Below, piece by piece: positions 1-9,565 of a stretch of 64,000 nucleotides of DNA. Below the pieces are notes generated by a model, which made no database searches, had not been told where the DNA came from, and saw nothing but the letters and a program-made list of their open reading frames with translations. Numbering within the stretch: position 1 is the first letter of the stretch; each line of letters begins with the position of its first letter. The stretch covers positions 505,638-569,637 of the forward strand of contig MNCI01029492.1 in NCBI GenBank assembly GCA_015680685.1, in the 5' to 3' direction. Position numbers and translations under genes: made by a program. Origin of the DNA: Gnetum montanum (Eukaryota > Streptophyta > Gnetopsida > Gnetales > Gnetaceae).

Positions 1-3000
1 AGTGAGCGCCTATTTGAATTTCTAAGCAGTGCCCAACTTCTCCCAATTGATGATCTTAAATTCAGGGGTGGAAGTTGGCGACGCTCACGTTCCAATGTGT
101 CTATGCCACGGTTGTTGGCATGAGTTGCCTCAGTTCGTTCCATGCATATTTGTTTGCTCTTATGAGAAGCTGTCAACCACGGGGTGTCTACTACTTCTTG
201 TGTGGTTGCTACATACAGGCATCTTTGTTGCAGAGTTTCCTGGGCACACCTGTGACATGGAGACATTTCCTCCGTGTCATCACCCGATGAATCACTGTAT
301 GTGATGCATGGAACTATCCTCTTCTCGATCTTTCCACATATGTTTATCTTGGAGATTTCCAAGGAAAGATCACGGATCCTAAGGCATGCATCTACTGTGC
401 TTAGCCATGCCCTTCCCATTATAATTGGGAAGTCCCCTTCGTTGTTGTTAACATCGATCACTAGGAAGTCTGCTGGGTAGGACCAACCACACACAGTGGT
501 GATAACGTCCTCCACCAAACCCAATGGGATGGCAATGGACTGGTCTGCCAGCTCCAGTTGAATGTTGCTCTTCTTAAGTTGGGGCAGGTTCCAGGCGTGA
601 TACATCTTTCGCGAAATTAAGTTGACTCCGGAACCTGAGTCAAGAAGAGCTCGATGTGGCGCATTCCCAGCGATCTGCAAATGAATAAAGGGACTCCCAG
701 GGTCAGTTAGTTTCCTGGGAAGGTGGCCTACCTTGATCCAGTCAGTTACGGTATGTGTTAGCATAACCGTATGCGTTACATTCCCTTGGACTGAAGGGTG
801 CTCCGAAGTGTTAGTAGTTAGAGGCCTATACATATACCCGTCCGCTTGTTGTTGCGAGAGCCTATCCGGGCTCCTAGTTCTGAAAAAGGGTCTCCTTTTT
901 GTACAGTTATCGCCAGAACTAGTGTCCGGTTGGATATTTACACTCTGAATATTTACAGATCTCGCGGCGTGACGTTGCTGCGGTTGGGTAGGTAATTCCC
1001 CTTGCATTGTTGGAGCAGGAGGTGTTATGGGAACTACTTGAGGAAAAGGTGCGGGTGGAGTTAGAGGATGGACAGAATGTGGAATGTCTCCCGGAGGAGA
1101 AGGAGTCCTTCTGAAGTACTCCCGAGCGTAGTAGTGACGGCGTGGAGTGTGACTCATAGCGTCACCTGGAGAAACTGGCTGCTGCACATAATAACCATAA
1201 GGATCAGGCTGCCGGTAAGGGTATCGATGTGTTGGCTGTGGCATCCCCCATGACTGTGGGTATTGCCACTGCTGATGTTGCTCGATGGGCTGCGGAGGTG
1301 TTCCACTTGGATAATACGTCAAGGGTTGGTGGAACTGCCTCGGGTTACCTTGTGGATAAGGTAACCTTCTGGGTGTTTGCCGTTGATTAAGTCTTGGATT
1401 TAATGCATACACCCCAGACTCCTGCAGATGTGAGATAATTGGACAACATCCCTTAGGATGGTCATAATAGCAGACCTCACATCCACCGTCATTGTCTGAA
1501 TCAGAATTTTCAGCCTCATCGGAGTTAGAGATTTTTCCCTTACCCTTGTTATGTGCAGGGTTAAAGTTTCTCCGCTTGTCTTTGCTTTTATCACTACTTT
1601 GCTCATCCTTAGACTCTTCTACAATTTTCAGGACTGTTTCTATTCGTGAGTCTAAGGAATCCCACATTTGGTCTACCTTAGCCGATACCTCCGTTGTTAA
1701 CTTTTGGATCGGCACAGTTTTCCTGTTCACCAACTCTTCGAGTGGTGACTCATCCTCCTCATCACAGAATTTCACTCCCTTCTTACGAAGGGAGGGATCA
1801 CGGTTGTATTCCTCCGCACTTTCTCTTTTCCGTAGCTCACCCTCTTCTTGCGCTACTTGTTCCAACAATACTTCAACTTCATGGGCTCTTAGTTGGGAGA
1901 GTCTCCCTTGGGCGTAAGTCCCAAGAGTTCTTCTCGTTTCATTTCGTAGCCCATCCACGAGGTGGCGAAGTTGATCCCGCTTAGCGTACCCATGGCCCGG
2001 GCAACGATGTAGCAATGTGTAGTAACGGGCCATGGCAGCATCCAAGGATTCATGAGCTCCTTGTTTCCAGCCTTGGATCTGCTTACGCAAGTTAGACACT
2101 CTGGAGTACGTTTGATATTTGTTGTTGAACAATTCAAGCATCGTACTCCACCTCCTGATGGTTTCCGGTTCTAAGGACCGGTACCAGCTTTCTGCTTCTT
2201 TAGTGAGTGTCCTTGGGAACAACTTGAGTTTCTGCCACTCATTGTCTATGTTCTGCAAGGCACAGGCATCGTGGAATGCCTGTAAATGATGTTGAGGATC
2301 AGCGTTGTATCCCCCTTCAAAACGTGGGATATTATTTATGTCCAAACGCTTGATCCTACTGTCTTTTAAATGCCTTGTGGGAATCCTAACTGCCTCTCTA
2401 ATATCAAGCATACTTCGGGTTGCGAATAGGGGTTCGTCATGATCATCTCTTTCATGACGTCTGTGATGTCTACGTGGTGGTTCCCTATTCTCCCTACGTC
2501 CTTGCCCTTGTCCTAACTCCTCTCGACCTTCCTGTCGAGGCATTTCATCTCTTTTACCTTTACTCTCCGCGTTATGCTCATGGTGGCTGCGCCCAGATGT
2601 GGAAGGAGAGGGTGAATGATGAGATGAAGGAGAAGAAGAAGGGGATCCATCACCATGGTGATGTTTCTTGCCTTCTCTTCGGCTGCTTCGGCCCCGATCG
2701 TTGTGACGATCAACGAGTCCGTCATTAGTGTGAGTAGTTGTTCCTGCCGTGAACAGCTGGTGCTCACGGGGATCAGAGCCTGGAATATGTATCGTTGATC
2801 TAAGGCCCTGATGCCTAACCTCTTCACTAGAGTGAGGAGGAGGAACATCATTTTCTAAGAAACCCATCGTGAGGGGTTCCTCTTCTCCTATTTCACTAAT
2901 GACGTGGGGAACCTTGCCCTTCAGTAGTGAATGTTGGCTCTCCTGCCTTGCATCCCGAATACGTTGGGCTTTTGTGGGTTGATAGTCCCTTGTATCATGG

Positions 3001-3290
3001 TCATCCAAAACGTATTCTGCGAACAGCTCATGCATGCCAATCTGTACCAAGGCACGGAAAAGCATGTTGGGAGCAGAGCGATCTGGGGGTAACACGATGT
3101 TACCTTGCATGTCTCTCCACCGCAGTTGCTCATCTTGATGGAAAACAAAGGTAAAATCCGGCACATACTCATCGGGATGAGTATATGTGACCTTAGATTG
3201 TTGAGGACATGGTTGATCTCGGTTATGCGTATGATGCTGACTTTCTCCTGTATTGTCCTTAGGTGAGTTGATTTCGTGAGAAGAAGCCAT
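1..3290 (-). CDS. Gag-protease polyprotein of family A Ty3/gypsy element E1, open to left edge
   Basis: Read by hand from the ATG at 3290 on the minus strand, the frame has no stop in 1096 codons and leaves the window still open, so the C-terminus is not seen. Gag packages element RNA; the protease matures it. The N-terminus carries HPDEYVPDF (about residue 38). A Ser/His/Arg-rich linker follows (about 200-300), then the retrotransposon Gag domain (about 310-485, with WYRSLEPE and GLRNETRRTLGTYAQG). A short zinc knuckle CEVCYYDHPKGCC lies near residue 604, followed by a Pro/Gln/Tyr-rich stretch. An aspartic protease has LLDSGSGVNLIS near 882 and PIIMGRAWLSTVDA near 955. The ADxSIxxPxGxxEDV pattern between them is typical of Athila-like proteases. 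The start is the first ATG after the PBS and leader. Every other copy in the window has stops; this one has none, so the insertion is young. Confidence 0.88.
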   Translation of the reverse strand, partial: MASSHEINSPKDNTGESQHHTHNRDQPCPQQSKVTYTHPDEYVPDFTFVFHQDEQLRWRDMQGNIVLPPDRSAPNMLFRALVQIGMHELFAEYVLDDHDTRDYQPTKAQRIRDARQESQHSLLKGKVPHVISEIGEEEPLTMGFLENDVPPPHSSEEVRHQGLRSTIHIPGSDPREHQLFTAGTTTHTNDGLVDRHNDRGRSSRREGKKHHHGDGSPSSSPSSHHSPSPSTSGRSHHEHNAESKGKRDEMPRQEGREELGQGQGRRENREPPRRHHRRHERDDHDEPLFATRSMLDIREAVRIPTRHLKDSRIKRLDINNIPRFEGGYNADPQHHLQAFHDACALQNIDNEWQKLKLFPRTLTKEAESWYRSLEPETIRRWSTMLELFNNKYQTYSRVSNLRKQIQGWKQGAHESLDAAMARYYTLLHRCPGHGYAKRDQLRHLVDGLRNETRRTLGTYAQGRLSQLRAHEVEVLLEQVAQEEGELRKRESAEEYNRDPSLRKKGVKFCDEEDESPLEELVNRKTVPIQKLTTEVSAKVDQMWDSLDSRIETVLKIVEESKDEQSSDKSKDKRRNFNPAHNKGKGKISNSDEAENSDSDNDGGCEVCYYDHPKGCCPIISHLQESGVYALNPRLNQRQTPRRLPYPQGNPRQFHQPLTYYPSGTPPQPIEQHQQWQYPQSWGMPQPTHRYPYRQPDPYGYYVQQPVSPGDAMSHTPRRHYYAREYFRRTPSPPGDIPHSVHPLTPPAPFPQVVPITPPAPTMQGELPTQPQQRHAARSVNIQSVNIQPDTSSGDNCTKRRPFFRTRSPDRLSQQQADGYMYRPLTTNTSEHPSVQGNVTHTVMLTHTVTDWIKVGHLPRKLTDPGSPFIHLQIAGNAPHRALLDSGSGVNLISRKMYHAWNLPQLKKSNIQLELADQSIAIPLGLVEDVITTVCGWSYPADFLVIDVNNNEGDFPIIMGRAWLSTVDACLRIRDLSLEISKINICGKIEKRIVPCITYSDSSGDDTEEMSPCHRCAQETLQQRCLYVATTQEVVDTPWLTASHKSKQICMERTEATHANNRGIDTLERERRQLPPLNLRSSIGRSWALLRNSNRRS

Positions 3291-3417
3291 TTCTATTGGT
3301 GTGCTAATTTCACCGTTATTTATTGTTCTTGATTAACTGATTAACCCTAAGGTTCGTTTTAAGCTCACAACGATGTGAGTGATATCCCTTATGTTAAATT
3401 GGCGAAAAAACACTTAG

Positions 3418-3435
3418 TCCCCGGCAACGGCGCCA
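3418..3435 (-). promoter_or_regulatory. Primer binding site of E1 (tRNA-Asp)
   Basis: On the minus strand this reads TGGCGCCGTTGCCGGGGA, complementary to the 3' end of plant tRNA-Asp, as in Athila-type elements. One base separates it from the LTR end at 3437. The 127-base stretch to the gag ATG (3291-3417) is the untranslated leader; I see no other feature in it. Confidence 0.9.
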
Positions 3436-4387
3436 ATGATGAGTGGCGAGGTACCCCTACACTCCACCATACGAATACGAGCGTACACGCGCGATCCGGT
3501 CGAACTCCGCAGACTAAATGCCTTAACGCCACAAGAAACACTTGGGGTTAATCGTTCGTTGTCTTCCCAGGCTTGCTTGTATGTGTCACGGTGTATGGTT
3601 AAGCAAGTCTGAGGTATGTGATTTTTTTGGTATTTTCGGCTTATCTTCTATGCTACCAGGAGAAAGGGTTGAGAAAACTAAACTAACTCTAACTAAGATC
3701 TAAGTCTAAATTAACTAGCGTCAGCATCCGTTCCCACTTACCGGACACACCCTGAACTATGCAACTGCAGCTTACCAAACGCTAATCGTTACTGGGATCG
3801 CCACACGTAACGCAAGTGCTCGAAGTGGTCGTACTGAGGCACCTATTTAGCCTACGTGTGATAAGCAGCCGATTCCTTAGCCAGCCGTACACACCCGTGG
3901 GTGCTCGTAACTAAGTCGTACTTATCACACGTTCTAGCCTAGCAATGAGCAGCCGATTCCTCAACTAGCCGTACACATCGGACTACTACTGGGATTACCA
4001 AGCGCAGAATCCTGGAATACGCTACTGGGTTACCAAGCAGCCAATGCTCGTAATTGAGTCGTACTCATGCATTGCGTCAAGCAGCCGATTCCTTGACTAG
4101 CCGTACACGTCCGTAGACGCTCGTAATCAAGTCGTACTTGAACACACTAGGAAAGCAGTAAATGAAAGCAGTAAATGAAACCACGTGCTGCAAGGTTTAT
4201 CCAAACAAGTTCGTCTTTAGTGCCGTACACAACTTGGGTTCAGGTTACAAGCTGCTCGAATAAAGAGCCGTTCACTCTCTGACTCCTACTGCGGGCACAT
4301 GGGGAAAAATTCTAACTTTGGAGCGATCAATCTGCCAGAGCTTCGCTACACTAGCCAAGATTGGGAAATGAAGGGAGTGCCGCCTCT

Positions 4388-4395
4388 TATTTATA
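4388..4395 (-). promoter_or_regulatory. TATA box of the E1 LTR
   Basis: Minus strand TATAAATA followed by AGAGGCGGCACTCC. The same block occurs at 8721 in the E2 LTR. It lies just downstream of the U3 palindrome array, so transcription should start about 30 bases further towards gag. Confidence 0.75.
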
Positions 4396-4411
4396 GAAAT
4401 GCCGGCGGGAC

Positions 4412-4507
4412 ACGATATCGCAGGGTAAGACACGATATCGCTTACACGATATCGCATGGGATGCTATATCGCAGCGGCCGCGATATCGCGTACGCGATAT
4501 CGCGGCC
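4412..4507 (-). promoter_or_regulatory. U3 palindrome array of the E1 LTR
   Basis: Repeated GATATC dyads, many written CGATATCGC and joined by CGTACG. Bases 4476-4507 form a perfect 32-bp palindrome centred on CGTACG and ending GGCC at both sides. The array lies directly upstream of the LTR TATA box, the place of an enhancer; that role is inferred. Confidence 0.75.
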
Positions 4508-4529
4508 CAGTGCAAGTCGCGTATCATCA

Positions 4530-6710
4530 ACAACAAATATCAAACGTACTCTAGAGTGTCCAATTTGTGTAAGCAGATCCAAGGCTGGAGACAAGGTGCT
4601 TATGAGCCCTTGGATGCTGCCATGGCCCATTACTATACACTGCTACATCGCTGCTCGTGCCATGGGTACGCTAAACAGGATCAACTTCGCCACATCGTGG
4701 ATGGGCTAAGAAATGAAATGAGAAGAACTCTTGGGACTTATGCCCAAGGGAGACTTTCCCAACTAAGAGCCCATGAAGTTGAAAGTTTTTTGGAACAAGT
4801 AGTGCAAGAAGAGGGCAAGCTACATAAGAGGAAAAGTGTGGATGAATACAACCGCTATCCCTCCCTTCACAAGAAGGGAATGAAATTCTGTGATGAGGAG
4901 GATTAGTCACCACTCAAAGAGTTGGTGAATCAGAAAACCTTACCGATCCAAAAGTTAACAACCGAGGCATCGGCTAAGGTACACCAAATGTGGGATTCCT
5001 TAGACTCAAGAATAGAAATAGTCTTAAAAATCATAGAAGAGTCTAAGGTAGAACAAGGTAGTGACAAAGGCAAAACCAAGCGGAGAAACTTAAGCCCTGC
5101 ACATAACAAGGGTAAGGGGAAAATTCCTATTTCTGATGAGGCTGTGAATTCTGATTCAGACAATGATAGTGGATGTGAGGTATGCTACTATGACCATCCT
5201 AAGGGATGTTGCCCAATTATCTCACATTTGTAGGAGTTTGAGGTGTATGCATTAAATCCAAGACTTAATCAACTGCAAACACCCTGAAGGTTACCTTATC
5301 CACAAGGTAATCCAAGGCAGTTTCACCAACCCTTAACATATTACCCAAGTGGAACGCCTCCACAGCCTATCGGACAACATCAGCAATGTCAATACCCATA
5401 GTCATTGGGGATGCCACCGCCAACACATCAATACCCTTACCGGCAGCCCAATCCTTACGGTTATTATGTGCAGCAGCCAGTTTCTCCAGGTGACTCTATG
5501 GATCACACTACTCCTCACCGTCGCTACCAAGTTCGGGAGTACTTCAGGAGGACTCCTTCTCCTTCGGAAGATATCTCACATTTAGCCCATCCTCTAACTC
5601 CTCCCGCACCTCTTCCACCTATAGTTCCCATACAACCTATTCCAACAATGCAGGGGGAATTACCTACCCAACCACAGCAACGTGACACCGCGAGAGCTAT
5701 AAATATTCAGCATGTAAATATCCAACCGGGTGCTAGTTCTGACAACTGTACAAAGAAGAGATCCTTTTTCAAAATGAGGAGCCCAGACAAACTCTCGCAA
5801 CAACAAGCAGTTGGGCACATGTATAGGCCTCTAACCACTAACGCTTCCGAGAACCCTTCAGTCCAACAACTAAGTACGCAAATGGTTATGTTGACACATA
5901 TCGTAACTGACTGGATAAAGGTGGGTCACCTTCCTAGGAAACTACCTGACCCTGGGAACCCCTTAATTTATTTACAGATCGCCGGAAATGCACCACATTG
6001 AGCTCTTCTTGACTCAGGTTCCGGAGTCAACCTAATTTCACAAAAGATGTATCACACCTAGAACCTGCCCCAACTTAAGAAGAGTAACATACAATTGGAG
6101 CTGGCTGACCAGTCCATCACCATTCCCTTAGGATTGGTGGAGGACATTATCACCACTGTGTGTGGGTGCTCATACCCAGCCGATTTCCTGGTGATTGAGG
6201 TTAACAACGAAGGGGGCTTTCCCATTATAATGGGAAGGCCATGGCTAAGTACTGTAGATGTGTAACTAGGAATTTGTGATCTTTCCTTGCAAATTTCTAA
6301 GACGAATATTTACAAAAAGATCGAGAAGAAGAAAGTTCCATGCATCACATAGAGTGATTCATCAGGTGATGACATGGAGGATATGTCTCCATGTGAGAGG
6401 TGTGCCTATGAGAATGAGAAACAAAGATGCATGTATGTAACAACCACACAAGAAGTAGTAGACACCCCTTGGTTGACAGCTACTCGTAAGAGCAGACAAA
6501 TATGCATGGAATGAACTGAGGAAACTCATGCTAACAATGAAAGCATATATACATTGGAACATGAGGGTTGCCAACTTCCACCCTTGAATCTATGATCATC
6601 AATTGGGAGAAGTTGGGCACTTCTTAGAAATTCAAATAGACGCTTATTATTTTGGATCTCTCCCTTACAACTCAGTCATGGGGGAGATGACCACCTATGC
6701 TGACCATATG
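4530..6710 (+). pseudogene. Gag-protease-pol-tail pseudogene of E2
   Basis: Collinear with the E1 frame from NKYQTYSRVSN in Gag onwards. The Gag domain (4556-4830) is followed by the zinc knuckle CEVCYYDHPKGCC (about 5174-5212), the Pro/Tyr-rich region, a protease with LLDSGSGVNLIS (about 6003-6040) and the PIIMGRPWLST block (about 6220). Stops include TAG 4903, TAG 5231, TAG 5399, TGA 5999 and TAG 6059; several lie where E1 has CAG, CGA or TGG, as expected from deamination of methylated cytosine. Past the protease linker the same frame runs through the deletion junction near 6650 into FWISPLQLSHGGDDHLC and a stop near 6710. That end matches the C-terminus of pol in F and B. It is non-functional now, but the fusion is in frame. 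Confidence 0.82.
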
Positions 6711-8159
6711 GGGCCCTTAGTTCTTTTTCGGTTTTTTTTTACAACGTTTTTGTTTTACAAATTTCTTTAATTTTTCTTATTTTTGTTTTACAACATCGTT
6801 ATACTTTTCTATTTTGTGTGTGTGTGCACCATCCACCATGTAAGTTCGCCACCCAATAAGTGTTTAGGTCGATGGGATGAACTGTGTTTTTATATTGATT
6901 GCTAATGTTTGGTTTTTACCTTTAAGTTACAATGTTGAAACTAAGGTATGTTTCTTTTGATATGGTAGGCAATGAGATCACTTCATCCATCCATCCACCA
7001 ATTTCTATGGTTTCTCTTAGCTTGGAAATGGACAGTCCCCTTCTAATAAGAACTCTAACAAATCGGTGACTGGGTATTTCTCAAACTAAGGAAGGACTCA
7101 AGGATTGTAAAGGGTGTGACTTCAAGGGAACTTGATGCATTTGTGTTGGCCATTCACTTGGGTGCTTGGATGTTTCCTTCTTGAGTTTTCTTACCGTTCC
7201 AATGTTACCCCATTCTTCAGAAGTTGAGATAATAAAAATAAGAAGTCTTTGCATAGTGTGGTCCCCATGCATAAAAACACAAAACAAAAAAAAACAACCA
7301 AAGTGAGGATTCAAAGCACACCCCTTAGACGAAATAAAATTTGGGCTACAAGCAACTTCTCGCTTTCCATTGTCTTCTTTGTTTCATTGAAATGGTGGTG
7401 GCTCTTTGAAGATGCATCCTCGTTATCCAAGTGGATGGTTTAACCGCATGCATTGATGCGAAGTCACTAGAGGTGGTTGGTTTGAGCCTGGAGTTGGAAT
7501 GAGATTTGCCAAGTCCCATTAATCATCAAACACACAAGGGGCTGTACACCACCTTGTCCTTGGGATTCCATTCCATCCTCTTCTCTCCACCCTTCTCTCC
7601 ACTATTCACCTCATTGTTGATTATATCATTAGTGTGTATATTTTGGTTGATGCATTGCTTTCTTTTCGGTAAATTCTTGTGGTTAAGACTTTAACTCTTG
7701 TTCCAAATGACATTCCCAGAGCCTACAGACTCTTTGAATGTGGGTTTGTTAGGGCATTAATGGCATGAGCTTGCTTTAGGGAGGACCCATTGGCATTCCT
7801 ATTTGGAACATTAGTTAACATCCTTTCCTTAACATTTTGTAATTGATTTTATTTCTGTTCATTTCCATCTTGACATCCACTTCATTGATGTCATAGTTGT
7901 CCCTTTTTACCTATCTTTCTTACTCCTTTTCTTTCTCCATTCTAACGCTACTGGAGGTTCACGATTAGTCATGGGGGTACAGGGCTCGCTTTTTCAATCT
8001 TTCTCCTAAGCCCCGAATTTTTTGGTTTTTCTTCCTAACCCCTACACCCTCGGTAGTCATCATTACTACATCTTCCCAGGTCCATATTAGCCATACCACA
8101 ACTTAGCCAATGGACTTACACTGAAGCAAGGTATTAATTACTTAATGATTCAATTACCC
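6711..8159 (+). other. 3' noncoding region of E2 (intron-like)
   Basis: No coding frame. In order it holds a T-rich tract (6719-6830), the block GGGTGTGACTTCAAGGG near 7107, the block AAAGCACACCCCTTAGACG near 7312 and GGGAGGACCCA at 7779-7789. Each block recurs in F, and most also in B, E or G. T-richness and the acceptor at its end suggest that it is spliced out of a subgenomic RNA; that is inference. Confidence 0.6.
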
Positions 8160-8190
8160 TTGCTAATATATGATTGTGTTGTGTGTGCAG
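8160..8190 (+). promoter_or_regulatory. Branch point and splice acceptor before the E2 3' exon
   Basis: TTGCTAAT is followed about 26 bases later by GTGTGTGCAG and directly by an ATG at 8191. The small frame that opens there reads MSIIQEWNGSGANTWNGAA and stops after 28 codons. Four other elements have the same branch point/acceptor arrangement at the same place. Confidence 0.55.
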
Positions 8191-8560
8191 ATGTCAATCA
8201 TACAAGAATGGAATGGATCTGGAGCAAACACTTGGAATGGAGCAGCACTGAAGCAGCTATGCAAGGAGCAGAATTGATGTTACGCTTATAGATGGACAAC
8301 AGAAGGTGCGATCTAGGCGTTGGCAGCAACAAGCCTCTTCTCTCTTCTTCTCTTCTCTTCTCTCTCCTCTTTTCTCTCAGCTGCCAAATGTGGCCTGATG
8401 TCATTGTAATAAGGTGTTCACCCTTGTTGTCATGAACACCAGTTTTGCCAAGTCTTGTAATAATGATCCGTTCACATGTCATCCCATTAGTTCCATTCCC
8501 CTCAATAATTCCATACCTTCCCAATATTATTGTAAGGAACTCGAGGATGAGTTTCCATTC

Positions 8561-8573
8561 AGTCATGGGGGTA
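8561..8573 (+). promoter_or_regulatory. Polypurine tract of E2
   Basis: AGTCATGGGGGTA immediately precedes the 3' LTR start TGATGA. The same GGGGGTA junction stands before the LTRs at 37486 and 54023, and on the minus strand beside 33586 and 55516. It primes plus-strand DNA synthesis. Confidence 0.85.
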
Positions 8574-9565
8574 TGATGAGACACGATATGCACAAGCCGT
8601 GATATCGCGTACGCGATATTGCAGCCATTGCGATATCGCATCCCCTACGATATCGCGTACGTGATATTGCGTTGTCCCCTGCGATATCGCGTACGCGATA
8701 TCGTGGTCCGCCACCAAATCTATAAATAAGAGGCGGCACTCCCATCATTAGTAATCCTAGGCTAGAAGTAGCGAAGCTCTGGTAGATTGATCACCCTAGA
8801 GATAGAATATTTTCCATGTGGCCGTAGTAGAAGTCCCCCAAGTGAACGGTTCTTTATTCGAGCATCTTTGTACTTGAACGCAAGTTGTGTACAACAATAA
8901 AGATGAGCTTTGTGGATAAACCTTGCAGTACATGGATGGGTTTATTTAATGTTATTTATTGCTTTCCTAGTCACGCGGCATGAGTACGACTTGGTTACGA
9001 GCATTGACGAATGTGTACAGCTAGCCAAGGAATCGACTACTCATCGCGATTAGATTCTCTCGTCCTTATCTCCTAGAACGTGGGACAAGTATGGCTTGAT
9101 TACGAGCATCTACGGATGTGTATAGCTAGTCAAGGAATCGGCTGCTTGTCACACTTAGGCTAGTTGGGTGCCTTAGTACGACCGCTTCGAGCATGTGCGT
9201 TACGTGTGGTAATCCCAGTAACGATTAGCGTTTGGTAGCCACAGTTGCACAGTTTAGGGTGTGTACGGTAAGTGGGAACGGATGCTGACGCTAGGACTTA
9301 GTGTTGTAGTTAGAGTTAGTTTTAGTCTCTCAACCCTTCACCCTTTAGCATAGGAGATAAACCAGAAAAGACCAAAAAAATCATATACCTCGGACTTACT
9401 TAACCATACACCGTGACAACAATAAGTAAGTCTGGGAAGAAAACGATTAATTAACCCCAAGTGTTCCTTGCGGCGTTTAGGCATTTAGTTTGCAGAGTTC
9501 GACTGGATTGTGCGTGCTACGCTCGTTTCGTATGGTTGAGTGTAGGGGTACCTCGCCACTCATCA
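8574..9565 (+). repeat. 3' LTR of E2 (family A)
   Basis: TGATGA...TCATCA, 992 bp. Its U3 array (8580-8705) includes a perfect 22-bp palindrome at 8682-8703 built around GATATCGCGTACGCGATATC. A TATA box TATAAATA is at 8721-8728 and TTTATTCGAGC near 8850 belongs to the R block shared by all LTRs here. Two copies of the CAGCTAG...AAGGAATCG unit lie near 9018 and 9130. It matches the E1 LTR closely, apart from copy number in the U3 and R/U5 repeats. Confidence 0.9.

Larger units (their letters stand above)
3437..4529 (-). repeat. 5' LTR of E1 (family A)
   Basis: On the plus strand it runs TGATGA...TCATCA, the inverted TG...CA termini of an LTR, 1093 bp, next to the PBS. It matches the LTR at 8574-9565 in the opposite orientation. 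It holds the U3 palindrome array (4412-4507), a TATA box and, in R/U5, three copies of a roughly 70-bp unit containing CAGCCGATTCCT and GCCGTACA (from about 3866, 3947 and 4076). The base after its end starts E2 gag sequence, so E1 inserted there. The likely TSD is ACAAC (4530-4534); the partner lies outside the window. Confidence 0.9.
4530..9565 (+). mobile_element. E2: older family A Ty3/gypsy element, left part cut off by E1
   Basis: It begins in mid-gag where E1 inserted and runs through gag, protease, a pol tail, a long 3' noncoding region, polypurine tract and 3' LTR. Reverse transcriptase, RNase H and integrase are absent: about 6645-6655 joins the post-protease linker directly to the last residues of pol (compare 51971-52024 in F). 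Its 5' LTR, PBS and N-terminal gag would lie left of the window beyond E1. No TSD can be checked; ATGGG follows the 3' LTR. Confidence 0.85.

Noticed and set aside
1889-2137. Minus-strand 82-codon frame in the E1 gag
   Set aside because: It is a shifted frame of the Gag domain. The 1096-codon frame from 3290 carries the conserved motifs, and the same shifted frame appears at 4530-4709 in E2.
8582-8705. Palindromic repeats as a CRISPR array
   Set aside because: Dyads of variable spacing within LTR U3 of a plant retrotransposon; no uniform repeat-spacer pattern and the wrong kind of genome.
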